From positions 930,001 to 994,000 of the forward strand of contig NZ_CP038228.1 in the NCBI RefSeq assembly GCF_006838285.1: a stretch of DNA of 64,000 nucleotides. The letters are read 5' to 3'. The DNA comes from Xanthomonas translucens pv. cerealis. Its GTDB lineage: Bacteria > Pseudomonadota > Gammaproteobacteria > Xanthomonadales > Xanthomonadaceae. The notes below the pieces were generated by a model, which made no database searches, was not told the DNA's origin, and saw only the letters and a list, made by a program, of their open reading frames with translations. The translations under genes and the position numbers were made by a program. This document shows, in pieces, positions 9,754-17,243 of this stretch (its first letter is position 1; each line of letters begins with the position of its first letter).

Positions 9754-10311
9754 TCAGACCGCCATCAGTTCCTGTTCCTTGCCCTTGACCACGTCGTCGA
9801 CGTCCTTGATCGCCTTGTCGGTCAGCTTCTGGATGTCGTCCTCGGCGGCGCGGGCCTCGTCCTCGGTGACATTCTTGTCTTTCAGCAGATCCTTGATCTG
9901 CTGGTTGGCGTCGCGGCGGATGTTGCGGATCGCGACCTTGCTGTCCTCGCCTTCGCCATGCACGACCTTGGATAGCTCGCGGCGGCGCTCTTCGGTCAGC
10001 GCCGGCAGGTTGAGGCGGATGGTGGTGCCGGAGGTGTTCGGGGTCAGGCCCAGGTCCGAGGCCAGGATCGCCTTCTCCACCGCGCTGACCATCTGCTTTT
10101 CCCACGGGCTGATGGTCAACGAGCGGGCATCGGCCACAGCGACGCTGGCGACCTGGCTCAGCGGCATTTCCGAGCCGTAGTAATTGACCTTCAGGTGTTC
10201 GACCAGGGCAGTCGAAGCGCGGCCGGTACGCACTTTGATGAGCGTATGGCGCAGCGCATCGATGCTCTTGGCCATGCGGGTCTGTGCGTCTTGTTTGATT
10301 TCGTTGAGCAT
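9754..10311 (-). CDS. frr: Ribosome recycling factor
   Basis: RRF splits the post-termination ribosome with EF-G. The 185-residue protein is full length and begins MLNEIKQDAQTRMAKSID. The first and last thirds form the long helical bundle, with KVRTGRAS and the C-terminal DDVVKGKEQELMAV conserved. It follows pyrH after a 262-base gap that holds a GGGACC element and a perfect TATAAT, so it may have its own promoter as well as read-through from pyrH. Confidence 0.98.
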   Translation of the reverse strand: MLNEIKQDAQTRMAKSIDALRHTLIKVRTGRASTALVEHLKVNYYGSEMPLSQVASVAVADARSLTISPWEKQMVSAVEKAILASDLGLTPNTSGTTIRLNLPALTEERRRELSKVVHGEGEDSKVAIRNIRRDANQQIKDLLKDKNVTEDEARAAEDDIQKLTDKAIKDVDDVVKGKEQELMAV

Positions 10312-10343
10312 CGCCGGTGTCCGTGCTGAATCTGAATCGGGCG

Positions 10344-10349
10344 ATTATA
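10344..10349 (-). promoter_or_regulatory. Candidate -10 box for frr
   Basis: The minus strand reads TATAAT 33 bases before the frr ATG. No good -35 is present: the expected position 17 bases upstream falls on the first GGTCCC unit of the GGGACC element. The -10 match is perfect but the promoter is unproven. Confidence 0.35.
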
Positions 10350-10366
10350 GCCGGGAACGGTGGGGC

Positions 10367-10569
10367 GGGACCGGGGACCAGGGACCGGGGACCCGGAAAG
10401 GCACGTCCACGGAATCGGAAGCTGCGCTGGCAGGCGGCGGTCAGGCGCTTTTGCTTTTGCTCTTGCCTGGTCCTTTACACGGCTCTTCGTACAACTCAAC
10501 GCAACCTTCCGACCTAAGTAATGCGCTTTTCCGGGTCCCTGGTTCCCGGTCCCCGGTCCCCGGTCCCGG
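10367..10569. repeat. GGGACC composite inverted repeat, copy 2 (pyrH-frr gap)
   Basis: The left arm GGGACCGGGGACCAGGGACC (10367-10386) continues to about 10398. The right arm of GGTCCC units lies at about 10535-10569, and an unrelated core of about 135 bases separates them. The element fills nearly all of the pyrH-frr gap and ends four bases before the pyrH stop codon. Confidence 0.8.
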
Positions 10570-10573
10570 CTCT

Positions 10574-11296
10574 TCAGCTGCGCCCCTTCACCAGCGTCCC
10601 GATCTCCGCGCCATGCAGGATCCTCAGCAGTTCACCGGGCTGGCCCATGTTGAAGATACGCAGCGGCAAGTCGCTGTCGCGGGCCAGGGCGAAGGCGGCG
10701 GTGTCCATCACTTCCAGGTTGCGCGCGATCACTTCGTCGTAGGTCAGGCTGTCGAAGCGCACCGCGTCGGCGTGCTTCTTCGGGTCCTTGTCGTATACGC
10801 CATCGACCTTGGTTGCCTTCAGCAACAGGTCGGCGCCGATCTCGATCGCGCGCAGCGCCGCGCCGGAGTCGGTGGTGAAGAACGGATTGCCGGTGCCGGC
10901 GGCGAAGATCGCGATGCGGCCCTTTTCCAGGTGGCGGATCGCGCGGCGGCGGATGAAGTCCTCGCACACGTCGTTGATCTTGATCGCGCTCATCACCCGC
11001 ACCTTGGCGCCGAGCTTCTCCAGCGCGTCCTGCATCGCCAGTGCGTTGATGACCGTGGCCAGCATGCCCATGTGGTCGCCGGTGACCCGGTCCATGCCGC
11101 CGGCGGCCAGGCCGGCGCCGCGGAAGATGTTGCCGCCGCCGATCACCAGTGCCACCTGCGCGCCGGCGTGCTGCGCTTCGATCACTTCATGCGCGAGGCG
11201 GTTGATGACCTTGGGGTCGATGCCGTAATCCCCATCCCCCATCAGCGCTTCGCCGGAAAGTTTCAACAGGATACGGCGATAGGCGAGCTGGGACAT
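10574..11296 (-). CDS. pyrH: Uridylate kinase PyrH
   Basis: PyrH is the hexameric bacterial UMP kinase that makes UDP. From the ATG at 11296 the 240-residue protein begins [18 protein letters not shown], with the amino-acid-kinase KLSGEAL and [10 protein letters not shown] motifs and [11 protein letters not shown] near the middle. An ATG ten codons upstream would add residues not seen in the family. The conserved order tsf-pyrH-frr is broken on its upstream side by the HDOD-GGDEF gene. Confidence 0.97.
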   Translation of the reverse strand: MSQLAYRRILLKLSGEALMGDGDYGIDPKVINRLAHEVIEAQHAGAQVALVIGGGNIFRGAGLAAGGMDRVTGDHMGMLATVINALAMQDALEKLGAKVRVMSAIKINDVCEDFIRRRAIRHLEKGRIAIFAAGTGNPFFTTDSGAALRAIEIGADLLLKATKVDGVYDKDPKKHADAVRFDSLTYDEVIARNLEVMDTAAFALARDSDLPLRIFNMGQPGELLRILHGAEIGTLVKGRS

Positions 11297-11389
11297 GGTG
11301 ACCTCTTGGGGGGACGGGCAAACCACGCGATTCTAGCCGAAGCGCGGCGCGGAATCTGCCGCGCGCATGCGTGCGTGCAATGTCCCGGT

Positions 11390-12895
11390 TCAGGCCAGGG
11401 TGTCGCCGAACGAGCGCGCGGTGACCCGGTTGCGGCCGCTGTGTTTGGAGCTGTAGAGCATGTCGTCGGCGGCCTGCAGCAGCTCCTGCGCGGTGCCGAA
11501 GCGCTCGCGCCCGCCCTGGGTGGCGACGCCGGCGGAGAAGCTGATGTGCAGCGGCCCGCTCTTCAGTTCGACCATCGGCCGCTGCACGATGTCGAGCAGG
11601 ATGCGCTGGATCACGCTCAGCGCGGCCTCCTCGCTGGTGTTGGGCAGCAGCACCAGGAACTCATCGCCGCCGAAGCGCGCCATGGTGTCGCTGCTGCGCA
11701 ACAGCGGCTGCAACGCCTGCGCGAACGCGCGCAGCACCTGGTCGCCGATCAGGTGGCCGTGGGCGTCGTTGATCTTCTTGAAGTCGTCCAGGTCGATGAA
11801 GGCGATCGACAGCGGCCAGTCGTGGCGGCTGGTCAGGTCGAACTGCTGGCTAAGCAGGATGTCCAGCTGGTGCCGGTTGTACACGCCGGTCAGCGCGTCG
11901 CGGCTGGCCTGCTCGGCCAGGCGGCGCGCGCGGTGCTCCGATTCGTCGGCCTGCTGGCGGGCGTGGGTGGCTTCCTGGATCTGGCGCAGGTTGCGCAGCA
12001 CCATCAGCTCGCGGGCATGGCTGATGATCGCGTCGACCCGCTCCGGCTGCGCGATGCGCACGTCGAAGATCGGCGCGATCACCGGCAGGGCTTCAGCCAT
12101 GCCGGCGATCACCTCGTCGAAGCGGCGGCTGTCCAGTTGCAGTTCGCGATACGCGCGCTCCATCGCCTGGCAGCGCGCGGCATCGGTGTCGGCGCTCAGC
12201 CAGATGTCGGCGACGCTGCCGGACAACAGCACGCACCTGCCGAACGTGTCTTGCGCCGGATCCGTGCCGGCACCGCGGCCGATGCTGCGTTGCAGGTAGC
12301 CGGGCAGCTTCCACTTCTGCGCCAGCCAGGCGCCGACCTCGGCGTGGTCGCAGCCCAGCCGCTCGCGCTCCAGCGCCAGCACGGTCTCGCCGTCGCTGGC
12401 GCCGGCCTCGCGCAGCAGCGGCGCGTAATCGTCGTGGCAGACGTGCAGCAGGGCCAGCGCGCCCATGTCCTGCAGCAGTCCGGCCAGCATCAGTTCCTCG
12501 TGCTTGCGCATGCCCATGGCCTGGCCGAGCAGGCGGCTGGCCAGTGCCGACAGCACGCTGCGCCGCCAGATGCGTTCCTGCAGGTCGCTGGAGACGGTGT
12601 CGCTGCCCAGGCTCTGCACCATCGAAAAGCCCAGCGCTAGGCTCAGCGCGGCGTTGAGCCCGAGCATGGTCAGCGCCTGGCCGAGGTTGTCGATGCGGCG
12701 CCGGCTGGCGTACAGCGGCGAATTGGCGATGCGCAGCATGCGCGCGCTCAGCGCCATGTCCATCGCGATGGTATCGGCAGTGGTGGCCAGATCGACGTCC
12801 GGATCCTGGGCCAAGTCGATGATGCGCAGTGCGATCCCGGGCGGCGAGGGCAGGTTGCGGGAGTGAGCCAGGATGGCTTCGAGTTCAGGGCGCAT
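11390..12895 (-). CDS. HDOD-GGDEF domain protein, probable diguanylate cyclase
   Basis: From the ATG at 12895 the 501-residue product has an N-terminal HDOD domain (about residues 1-200, starting LPSPPGIALRIIDLAQDPDVD), a linker, and a C-terminal GGDEF domain. The active-site motif is intact (GGDEF at about 409-413) and is preceded five residues earlier by an RxxD inhibitory site (RSSD at 400-403). It should therefore make cyclic di-GMP from GTP under product feedback. No membrane segment is seen. It stands between tsf and pyrH, normally adjacent, with gaps of about 93 bases to pyrH and 115 to tsf. A terminator separates it from tsf, so it probably has its own promoter. The input signal is unknown. 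Confidence 0.9.
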   Translation of the reverse strand: MRPELEAILAHSRNLPSPPGIALRIIDLAQDPDVDLATTADTIAMDMALSARMLRIANSPLYASRRRIDNLGQALTMLGLNAALSLALGFSMVQSLGSDTVSSDLQERIWRRSVLSALASRLLGQAMGMRKHEELMLAGLLQDMGALALLHVCHDDYAPLLREAGASDGETVLALERERLGCDHAEVGAWLAQKWKLPGYLQRSIGRGAGTDPAQDTFGRCVLLSGSVADIWLSADTDAARCQAMERAYRELQLDSRRFDEVIAGMAEALPVIAPIFDVRIAQPERVDAIISHARELMVLRNLRQIQEATHARQQADESEHRARRLAEQASRDALTGVYNRHQLDILLSQQFDLTSRHDWPLSIAFIDLDDFKKINDAHGHLIGDQVLRAFAQALQPLLRSSDTMARFGGDEFLVLLPNTSEEAALSVIQRILLDIVQRPMVELKSGPLHISFSAGVATQGGRERFGTAQELLQAADDMLYSSKHSGRNRVTARSFGDTLA

Positions 12896-12962
12896 GCGGT
12901 TCCGCGTGGGATGTGATGAGGACGGCAACACTGCGTCTCAACGCGTGCAGCGTATCACCGGC

Positions 12963-12995
12963 AAAAAAAAAGCCGCGGCCAGGCGCGGCTTTTTC
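12963..12995 (-). terminator. Intrinsic terminator after tsf
   Basis: The minus strand has stem GCCGCG/CGCGGC with a 6-nt loop, an A run before it and a nine-T run after it, starting about 16 bases past the tsf stop. A- and T-runs on both sides make it potentially bidirectional. It should end the rpsB-tsf transcript before the HDOD-GGDEF gene. Confidence 0.9.
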
Positions 12996-13010
12996 CCGGG
13001 CGGGCCGGAC

Positions 13011-13889
13011 TCAGGCCAGGCCGGCCTGCTTCATCACTTCGGCGGCGTAGTCTTCCACCACCTTCTCGATGCCTTCGCCCACCGCCAGGCGCTGGAAACC
13101 GATCACGTCGGCGCCGGCGGCCTTGACCGCCTGCTCCACGCTCTGGTCGGTGTTGAGCACGTAGGGCTGGCCGTACAGGGTAACTTCGTTGACGATCTTG
13201 GCGATCTTGCCGCTGATGATCTTCTCCAGGATGTCGGCCGGCTTGGCCTTGTCCTTTTCCGACATCTTGGCCAGCTCGATCTCCTTTTCCTTGGCGACGA
13301 ACTCGGCCGGGACATCGGTGGCCTTCACGTGCGGCGGGTTCATCGCCGCGATGTGCATGGCGATGCCGCGGGCCAGCTCGATGTCGCCGCCCTTGACCTC
13401 GACCAGCACGCCGATGCGGCCGCCGTGCACGTAGGCGGCGACGTTGTTGGCGCTGTCGATGCGCACCAGACGGCGCACCTGCACGTTCTCGCCGACCTTG
13501 GCGATGACCGCGGCGCGGGCTTCCTCGACGGTCTCGCCGGCGGGCAGCTTGGCGCTTTTCAGCGCCTCGGCGTCGGCGGCGCCGGCGCTGAGTGCGGCCT
13601 GGGCCACGGCTTCGGTGAAGGCCAGGAAGTTGTTGTCCTTGGCGACGAAATCGGTTTCCGAGTTGATCTCGACCAGCACGGCCTTGCCGCCGTCCTGGGC
13701 CATCGCGATGCGGCCTTCGGCGGCGACGCGGTCGGCTTTCTTGTCGGCCTTGGCCAGGCCCGACTTGCGCAGCCACTCGGCGGCGTTGTCGATATGGCCG
13801 GCGTTCTCGGTGAGCGCTTTCTTGCATTCCATCATGCCGGCGCCGGTGCGCTCGCGCAGTTCCTTGACCAGGGAAGCAGTGATTTCCAC
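13011..13889 (-). CDS. tsf: Elongation factor Ts
   Basis: EF-Ts regenerates EF-Tu-GTP. The 292-residue product has the UBA-like N-terminal domain ([19 protein letters not shown]), the core TDFVAKD segment and the C-terminal module. The start codon is GTG at 13889 with an AGGT-type Shine-Dalgarno about seven bases upstream (GAGGTCACCCC before GTG). It is 147 bases downstream of rpsB; that gap holds two GC-rich inverted repeats (13951-13967 and about 13972-13997) that may set the ratio of S2 to EF-Ts. Confidence 0.98.
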   Translation of the reverse strand: MEITASLVKELRERTGAGMMECKKALTENAGHIDNAAEWLRKSGLAKADKKADRVAAEGRIAMAQDGGKAVLVEINSETDFVAKDNNFLAFTEAVAQAALSAGAADAEALKSAKLPAGETVEEARAAVIAKVGENVQVRRLVRIDSANNVAAYVHGGRIGVLVEVKGGDIELARGIAMHIAAMNPPHVKATDVPAEFVAKEKEIELAKMSEKDKAKPADILEKIISGKIAKIVNEVTLYGQPYVLNTDQSVEQAVKAAGADVIGFQRLAVGEGIEKVVEDYAAEVMKQAGLA

Positions 13890-14036
13890 GGGGTGACCTC
13901 ACAAAAGGTGGGAAAGGGCCAGCTTGCGGCCGGCCGGTATTCTGGGAAACGGGCGCTTGCGGCGCCCGCGGACCCGGGCGCGCAGCGCGCGCCGGGTGGC
14001 GACTGCGCATGCTCGCGCAATCGCATGGCGCGCCGG

Positions 14037-14834
14037 TTACTCGGCGGCGGGAGCGGCTTCTTCGGCCTTCTTGCCGTTCTTGCGCGGGCCGCGGCCCTTG
14101 TCGTCGCCGGCTTCGCTGAACTCTTCCTCACGTACGCTGGCGGCGTTCGGCGCGGCGGCCTTGCCTTCCAGCACGGCGTCGGCGGCGGCGCGCGCATACA
14201 GCTGCACGGCACGGATGGCGTCGTCGTTGCCCGGGATGGCGTAGTCCACAAGTTCCGGGTTGTAGTTGGTGTCGACCACCGCGACCACCGGGATGCCGAG
14301 CTTTTTGGCTTCCTTGATGGCGATGTCTTCATGGCCGATGTCGATGACGAACAGCGCGTCGGGCAGGCGGTTCATTTCCTTGATGCCGCCCAGCGAGGCC
14401 AGCAGCTTTTCGCGCTCGCGGCGCAGGGCCAGGACTTCGTGCTTGACCAGCTTGTCGAAGGTGCCGTCGGTTTCGGCCGCTTCCAGTTCCTTCAGGCGCG
14501 CTACCGATTGCTTGACGGTGCGGAAGTTGGTCAGCGTACCGCCCAGCCAGCGCTGGGTCATGAACGGCTGGCCGCAACGTTCGGCTTCTTCCTTGACCGA
14601 GTCGCGGGCGCTGCGCTTGGTGCCCAGGAACAGGATGGTGCCGCGCTTTTGCGCGACGCTGGAGATGAAGTTCATCGCGTCGTTGAACAGCGGAACCGTC
14701 TTCTCGAGGTTGATGATGTGGATCTTGCCGCGCGCGCCGAAAATGTACTGGGCCATCTTGGGGTGCCAGTAACGGCACTGGTGGCCGAAGTGGACGCCGG
14801 CTTCCAGCATCTGACGCATGGTGACTTGGGGCAT
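14037..14834 (-). CDS. rpsB: 30S ribosomal protein S2
   Basis: S2 is a primary component of the small subunit head-body junction. The 265-residue protein begins [19 protein letters not shown] and includes [13 protein letters not shown] and [10 protein letters not shown], all canonical. The C-terminus is a longer charged tail ([13 protein letters not shown]). An AGGAGT Shine-Dalgarno precedes the ATG. A promoter about 230 bases upstream would give a long leader, where S2 autoregulation is known in Gammaproteobacteria. Confidence 0.98.
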   Translation of the reverse strand: MPQVTMRQMLEAGVHFGHQCRYWHPKMAQYIFGARGKIHIINLEKTVPLFNDAMNFISSVAQKRGTILFLGTKRSARDSVKEEAERCGQPFMTQRWLGGTLTNFRTVKQSVARLKELEAAETDGTFDKLVKHEVLALRREREKLLASLGGIKEMNRLPDALFVIDIGHEDIAIKEAKKLGIPVVAVVDTNYNPELVDYAIPGNDDAIRAVQLYARAAADAVLEGKAAAPNAASVREEEFSEAGDDKGRGPRKNGKKAEEAAPAAE

Positions 14835-14861
14835 TGCTAGTGACTCCTGTTGGGGAACCGG

Positions 14862-14897
14862 CCATGCGCGGGCGGTGTAAGTGGAGTCCGCGCATGG
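14862..14897 (-). promoter_or_regulatory. Leader hairpin upstream of rpsB
   Basis: A perfect 10-bp inverted repeat (CCATGCGCGG at 14862-14871 and CCGCGCATGG at 14888-14897, 16-nt loop) lies 28-63 bases before the rpsB ATG within the probable 5' leader. Its position fits an autoregulatory RNA element, but the family resemblance was not tested. Confidence 0.5.
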
Positions 14898-15073
14898 ACA
14901 TGCAGGCCCTTACGAGGCGTGCACGACGATTCCGGGGTTGGGCCTCCCTGCAGCCTTACGTGACCGAACTCCTCGCGGAGCACCCCGGCACGGGCGATGG
15001 CAGCAGGTGTGGATTCGCCGGTGCGTCCGGCGTGGACGGTGTGCTGGCCCGGAGGGCGCAACGCAGCCGCAGA

Positions 15074-15102
15074 ACTATAACGAGCCGCGGCCTTCGGCGC
15101 AA
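15074..15102 (-). promoter_or_regulatory. Probable rpsB promoter
   Basis: The minus strand shows TTGCGC (15097-15102), a 17-base spacer and TATAGT (15074-15079), followed by a GC-rich start region (TTCTGCGGCTG). A GC-rich discriminator is typical of stringently controlled ribosomal promoters. The predicted start near 15067 gives a leader of about 230 nt. Confidence 0.6.
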
Positions 15103-15118
15103 ATGCGGGCAGGCCGGG

Positions 15119-15832
15119 TCATTCGGCCTGCAATGGCTGCAGCTCGGCCTGGTTGTCGAGGCGGGCGGCGAAATGGCCGCCGCGCGCGGCCCCGACCTCG
15201 GCCGGGAGCTGCCAGCGCTTCTGTTCCCCGGCCAACACATAGCCGGCCAGATTGCTGAACAGAGTCAGCTGGCGGCCGTCGGCGCTGATGAAGCTCAGAT
15301 CGATCAGTCGCGCGTGCGCCTTGCCGCGGTTGCGCACCTGCAACTCATGGCCGTAGGCACCCGCGACCAGGCTGACGCTCAGCGCGGCGGCCGGCGCGGC
15401 ACCGGGCGGCACCAGGAACACGGGCGTGGAGTAACGCAGCAGCAGGCGCGGGTCGGCAGGGCTGTTGTCCGGGGCCGGGCGTTCTTCCAGCACCAGGCGG
15501 TAGGCGAGCTCGCTGTCGGTCGCGGCTGGACCGATGCGCACCACCCGCAGCAGTTGCCGCCCCTGCGCAGGGATGTCGATCAGGCGCGGGCTGACCTGGA
15601 CCTCGTCGGTCGGCTGCAACTGCTCCATGCCTTCGGCCTGGTGCCAGCGATAGAGCTGCGCCTGCGCCTGCCAGGGCCGGTCCTGGGTATTGTTCAGCCA
15701 GATCTCGGCTGTCTGCGCGCCGGGCGGCATCTGCACGATGGTCGGGCTGATGCGCACGCCAGCGGCCGCGGCCAGGCTCGGCAACAGCGCCAGCAACAGG
15801 CCGGCGATGCGTCCGCGATGGCGGCCGCCCAC
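15119..15832 (-). CDS. Periplasmic pilus chaperone (second copy)
   Basis: PapD-like chaperones bind pilin subunits in the periplasm and pass them to the usher. This 237-residue protein starts with GTG directly after the TAA of the preceding gene. It has a signal peptide (about 1-24, LLLALLPSLAAAA), then two Ig-like domains: VRISPTIVQMPPGAQTAEIWLNNT and the RLIDIPAQGRQLLRVVRI strand that contacts subunits, ending with a YVLAGEQKRW region. It is the last gene of the cluster and a diverged paralogue of the chaperone at 19554-20291; two chaperones in one archaic cluster may serve different subunits. Confidence 0.88.
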   Translation of the reverse strand: MGGRHRGRIAGLLLALLPSLAAAAGVRISPTIVQMPPGAQTAEIWLNNTQDRPWQAQAQLYRWHQAEGMEQLQPTDEVQVSPRLIDIPAQGRQLLRVVRIGPAATDSELAYRLVLEERPAPDNSPADPRLLLRYSTPVFLVPPGAAPAAALSVSLVAGAYGHELQVRNRGKAHARLIDLSFISADGRQLTLFSNLAGYVLAGEQKRWQLPAEVGAARGGHFAARLDNQAELQPLQAE

Positions 15833-16156
15833 TTAGAACGCGACCGTGGCGTAGCGCGCATCCTGGCGCTGCACTCCACTGGCCAAGCTCAGGCTCAGCG
15901 CCAGCGCACCGGCGTTGGGCGAGGCGGCGCCGTCGATGCTGACCTGGTAGGGCAGCGGACGGCTGCAGGCCACCTGCGCGGCGGCCGCGCCTGGCTGGCT
16001 GCGTCCGGCGGTGTCGATCTCGCAGCTACCCAGCAGGCGGATGCCGACCCGGAACGCCGTGTTTTCGTTCGCACCGGGAATCTGCGCCGCCGCGCTCGCG
16101 CAGACGGCACAAAAACTGGCGAGCAGCAGCGATTGCATGAACGGCCTGGCGGTCAT
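15833..16156 (-). CDS. Short spore-coat-U-like pilus subunit
   Basis: A 107-residue secreted protein with an N-terminal signal peptide (MQSLLLASFCAVCASAAAQ). The mature part has one Cys pair (GSCEID...VACSRP) and ends RYATVAF, like the last strand of SCPU pilin domains. It is shorter than the roughly 150-residue SCPU domain. It may be a minor subunit needing only part of the fold, or a reduced gene. It is placed between the two-domain subunit and the second chaperone. Starts at either Met1 or Met7 are possible. Confidence 0.7.
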   Translation of the reverse strand: MTARPFMQSLLLASFCAVCASAAAQIPGANENTAFRVGIRLLGSCEIDTAGRSQPGAAAAQVACSRPLPYQVSIDGAASPNAGALALSLSLASGVQRQDARYATVAF

Positions 16157-16235
16157 GGTGGCATTCCAAGGAGGACGCGACAGATAACGGCGTCCGGCGA
16201 GGCAACTTTACCGCGTCCGCGTCCGCGTTTAGCCC

Positions 16236-17243
16236 TCAGTAGGTAACCGTCACCTTGACCACGTCGCTGTAGCTGCCCGGGGGCGGGGTCTGCCCGGCCG
16301 GCACTCGGCCGTACAGGGTCAGCGACTGCGTATTGCCGGTGCCGGTGCCAGTCTGGGTGTCGCTGTTCAGGGTGCTGCCCCACCGTTGGCTGCGTGCCGC
16401 GTCGCGGTACAGCTCGTAGGTCAGGTACTGGCCGGCGGCGTTGCGCATGCGCCGGATGTTGCCGCTGGCGTTCTGCCCGTTGTCCAGGCCGACCTGCCAG
16501 GCGGTGCGCCGGCGGCAGTCCATGCTCAGCGCGGTGGTGTAGTTCAGCGCGGTATCGACAAGGCCGGACTGGCTGCCGAAGTCCAGGTCGGCGATGCTGG
16601 CGATGGTGCAGACCGGCGCCGCGGTGACCGAACTCACGAACGGGAACTGCGCCGCGGTGGCGCCGCCGGTGCCGCCGGTGGTGCAGGAGGCGGGCATGCT
16701 CGGTGGGGTGCCGATCAGCGGTTCGGAGTAGCGGTACTGCAGGTTGGTGAATGCCCCGCTGAAGTTGTTCTGGTACAGCCCGGTGGCGATGCCGCTCTGC
16801 AGCGGGACGCGCCCATAAATGGTGTAGGTGGCGCTGCCGCTGCCGCCAGTCAGCAGCGACGAATAGGTCAGGTCCACCTGCAGCGGGGTGGAGGCGTTCA
16901 GCGCGCTGCCCCAGATCAGGCTGCGCGCGCTGTCGCGGTACATCTGGAAGCCGAGGCTGTCGTTGAGCGGGTTGAGCATGCGCCGCGGCGCGATGCCCAG
17001 GCCGCCGCCCTGCGCGCCCTCGCCGATGTTCAGGCACATGCGCACGTAGATCGTGCCCAGGATGCTGAGCGCGCCGGTCTGGCAGGTGACTGTGATCTGC
17101 GCGTTGCTGTCGGTGGCGGCGCTGGTGGAGAGGGTGCCGAAGTCCAGCGCGGTGGTCGCCGCCGTGCAGGTGGTGGCGGCGCTGGCGCGCAGCGGCGCCA
17201 GCAGCGCCAGCAGGGCGGCGCAGCCCCATGCGGCGCGGCTCAT
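16236..17243 (-). CDS. Two-domain spore-coat-U pilus subunit, probable tip protein
   Basis: A 335-residue secreted protein with signal peptide (about 1-23) and two tandem SCPU domains (about 25-170 and 195-335). Each contains a Cys pair, a YRDSARS/YRDAARSQRWGS motif and a strand ending in YGRVP. The second ends with GSYSDVVKVTVTY, the usual C-terminal strand of SCPU pilins. In archaic Csu-type pili a two-domain subunit (CsuE) caps the tip and mediates adhesion; this is the equivalent by position and layout. Its ATG overlaps the usher stop by ATGA. Confidence 0.88.
   Translation of the reverse strand: MSRAAWGCAALLALLAPLRASAATTCTAATTALDFGTLSTSAATDSNAQITVTCQTGALSILGTIYVRMCLNIGEGAQGGGLGIAPRRMLNPLNDSLGFQMYRDSARSLIWGSALNASTPLQVDLTYSSLLTGGSGSATYTIYGRVPLQSGIATGLYQNNFSGAFTNLQYRYSEPLIGTPPSMPASCTTGGTGGATAAQFPFVSSVTAAPVCTIASIADLDFGSQSGLVDTALNYTTALSMDCRRRTAWQVGLDNGQNASGNIRRMRNAAGQYLTYELYRDAARSQRWGSTLNSDTQTGTGTGNTQSLTLYGRVPAGQTPPPGSYSDVVKVTVTY

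Noticed and set aside
10184..12640. An 800-codon open frame antisense to frr, pyrH and the HDOD-GGDEF gene
   Set aside because: It runs through two intergenic gaps and a GGGACC repeat and has the Ala/Gly/Arg/Val composition of a GC shadow frame.
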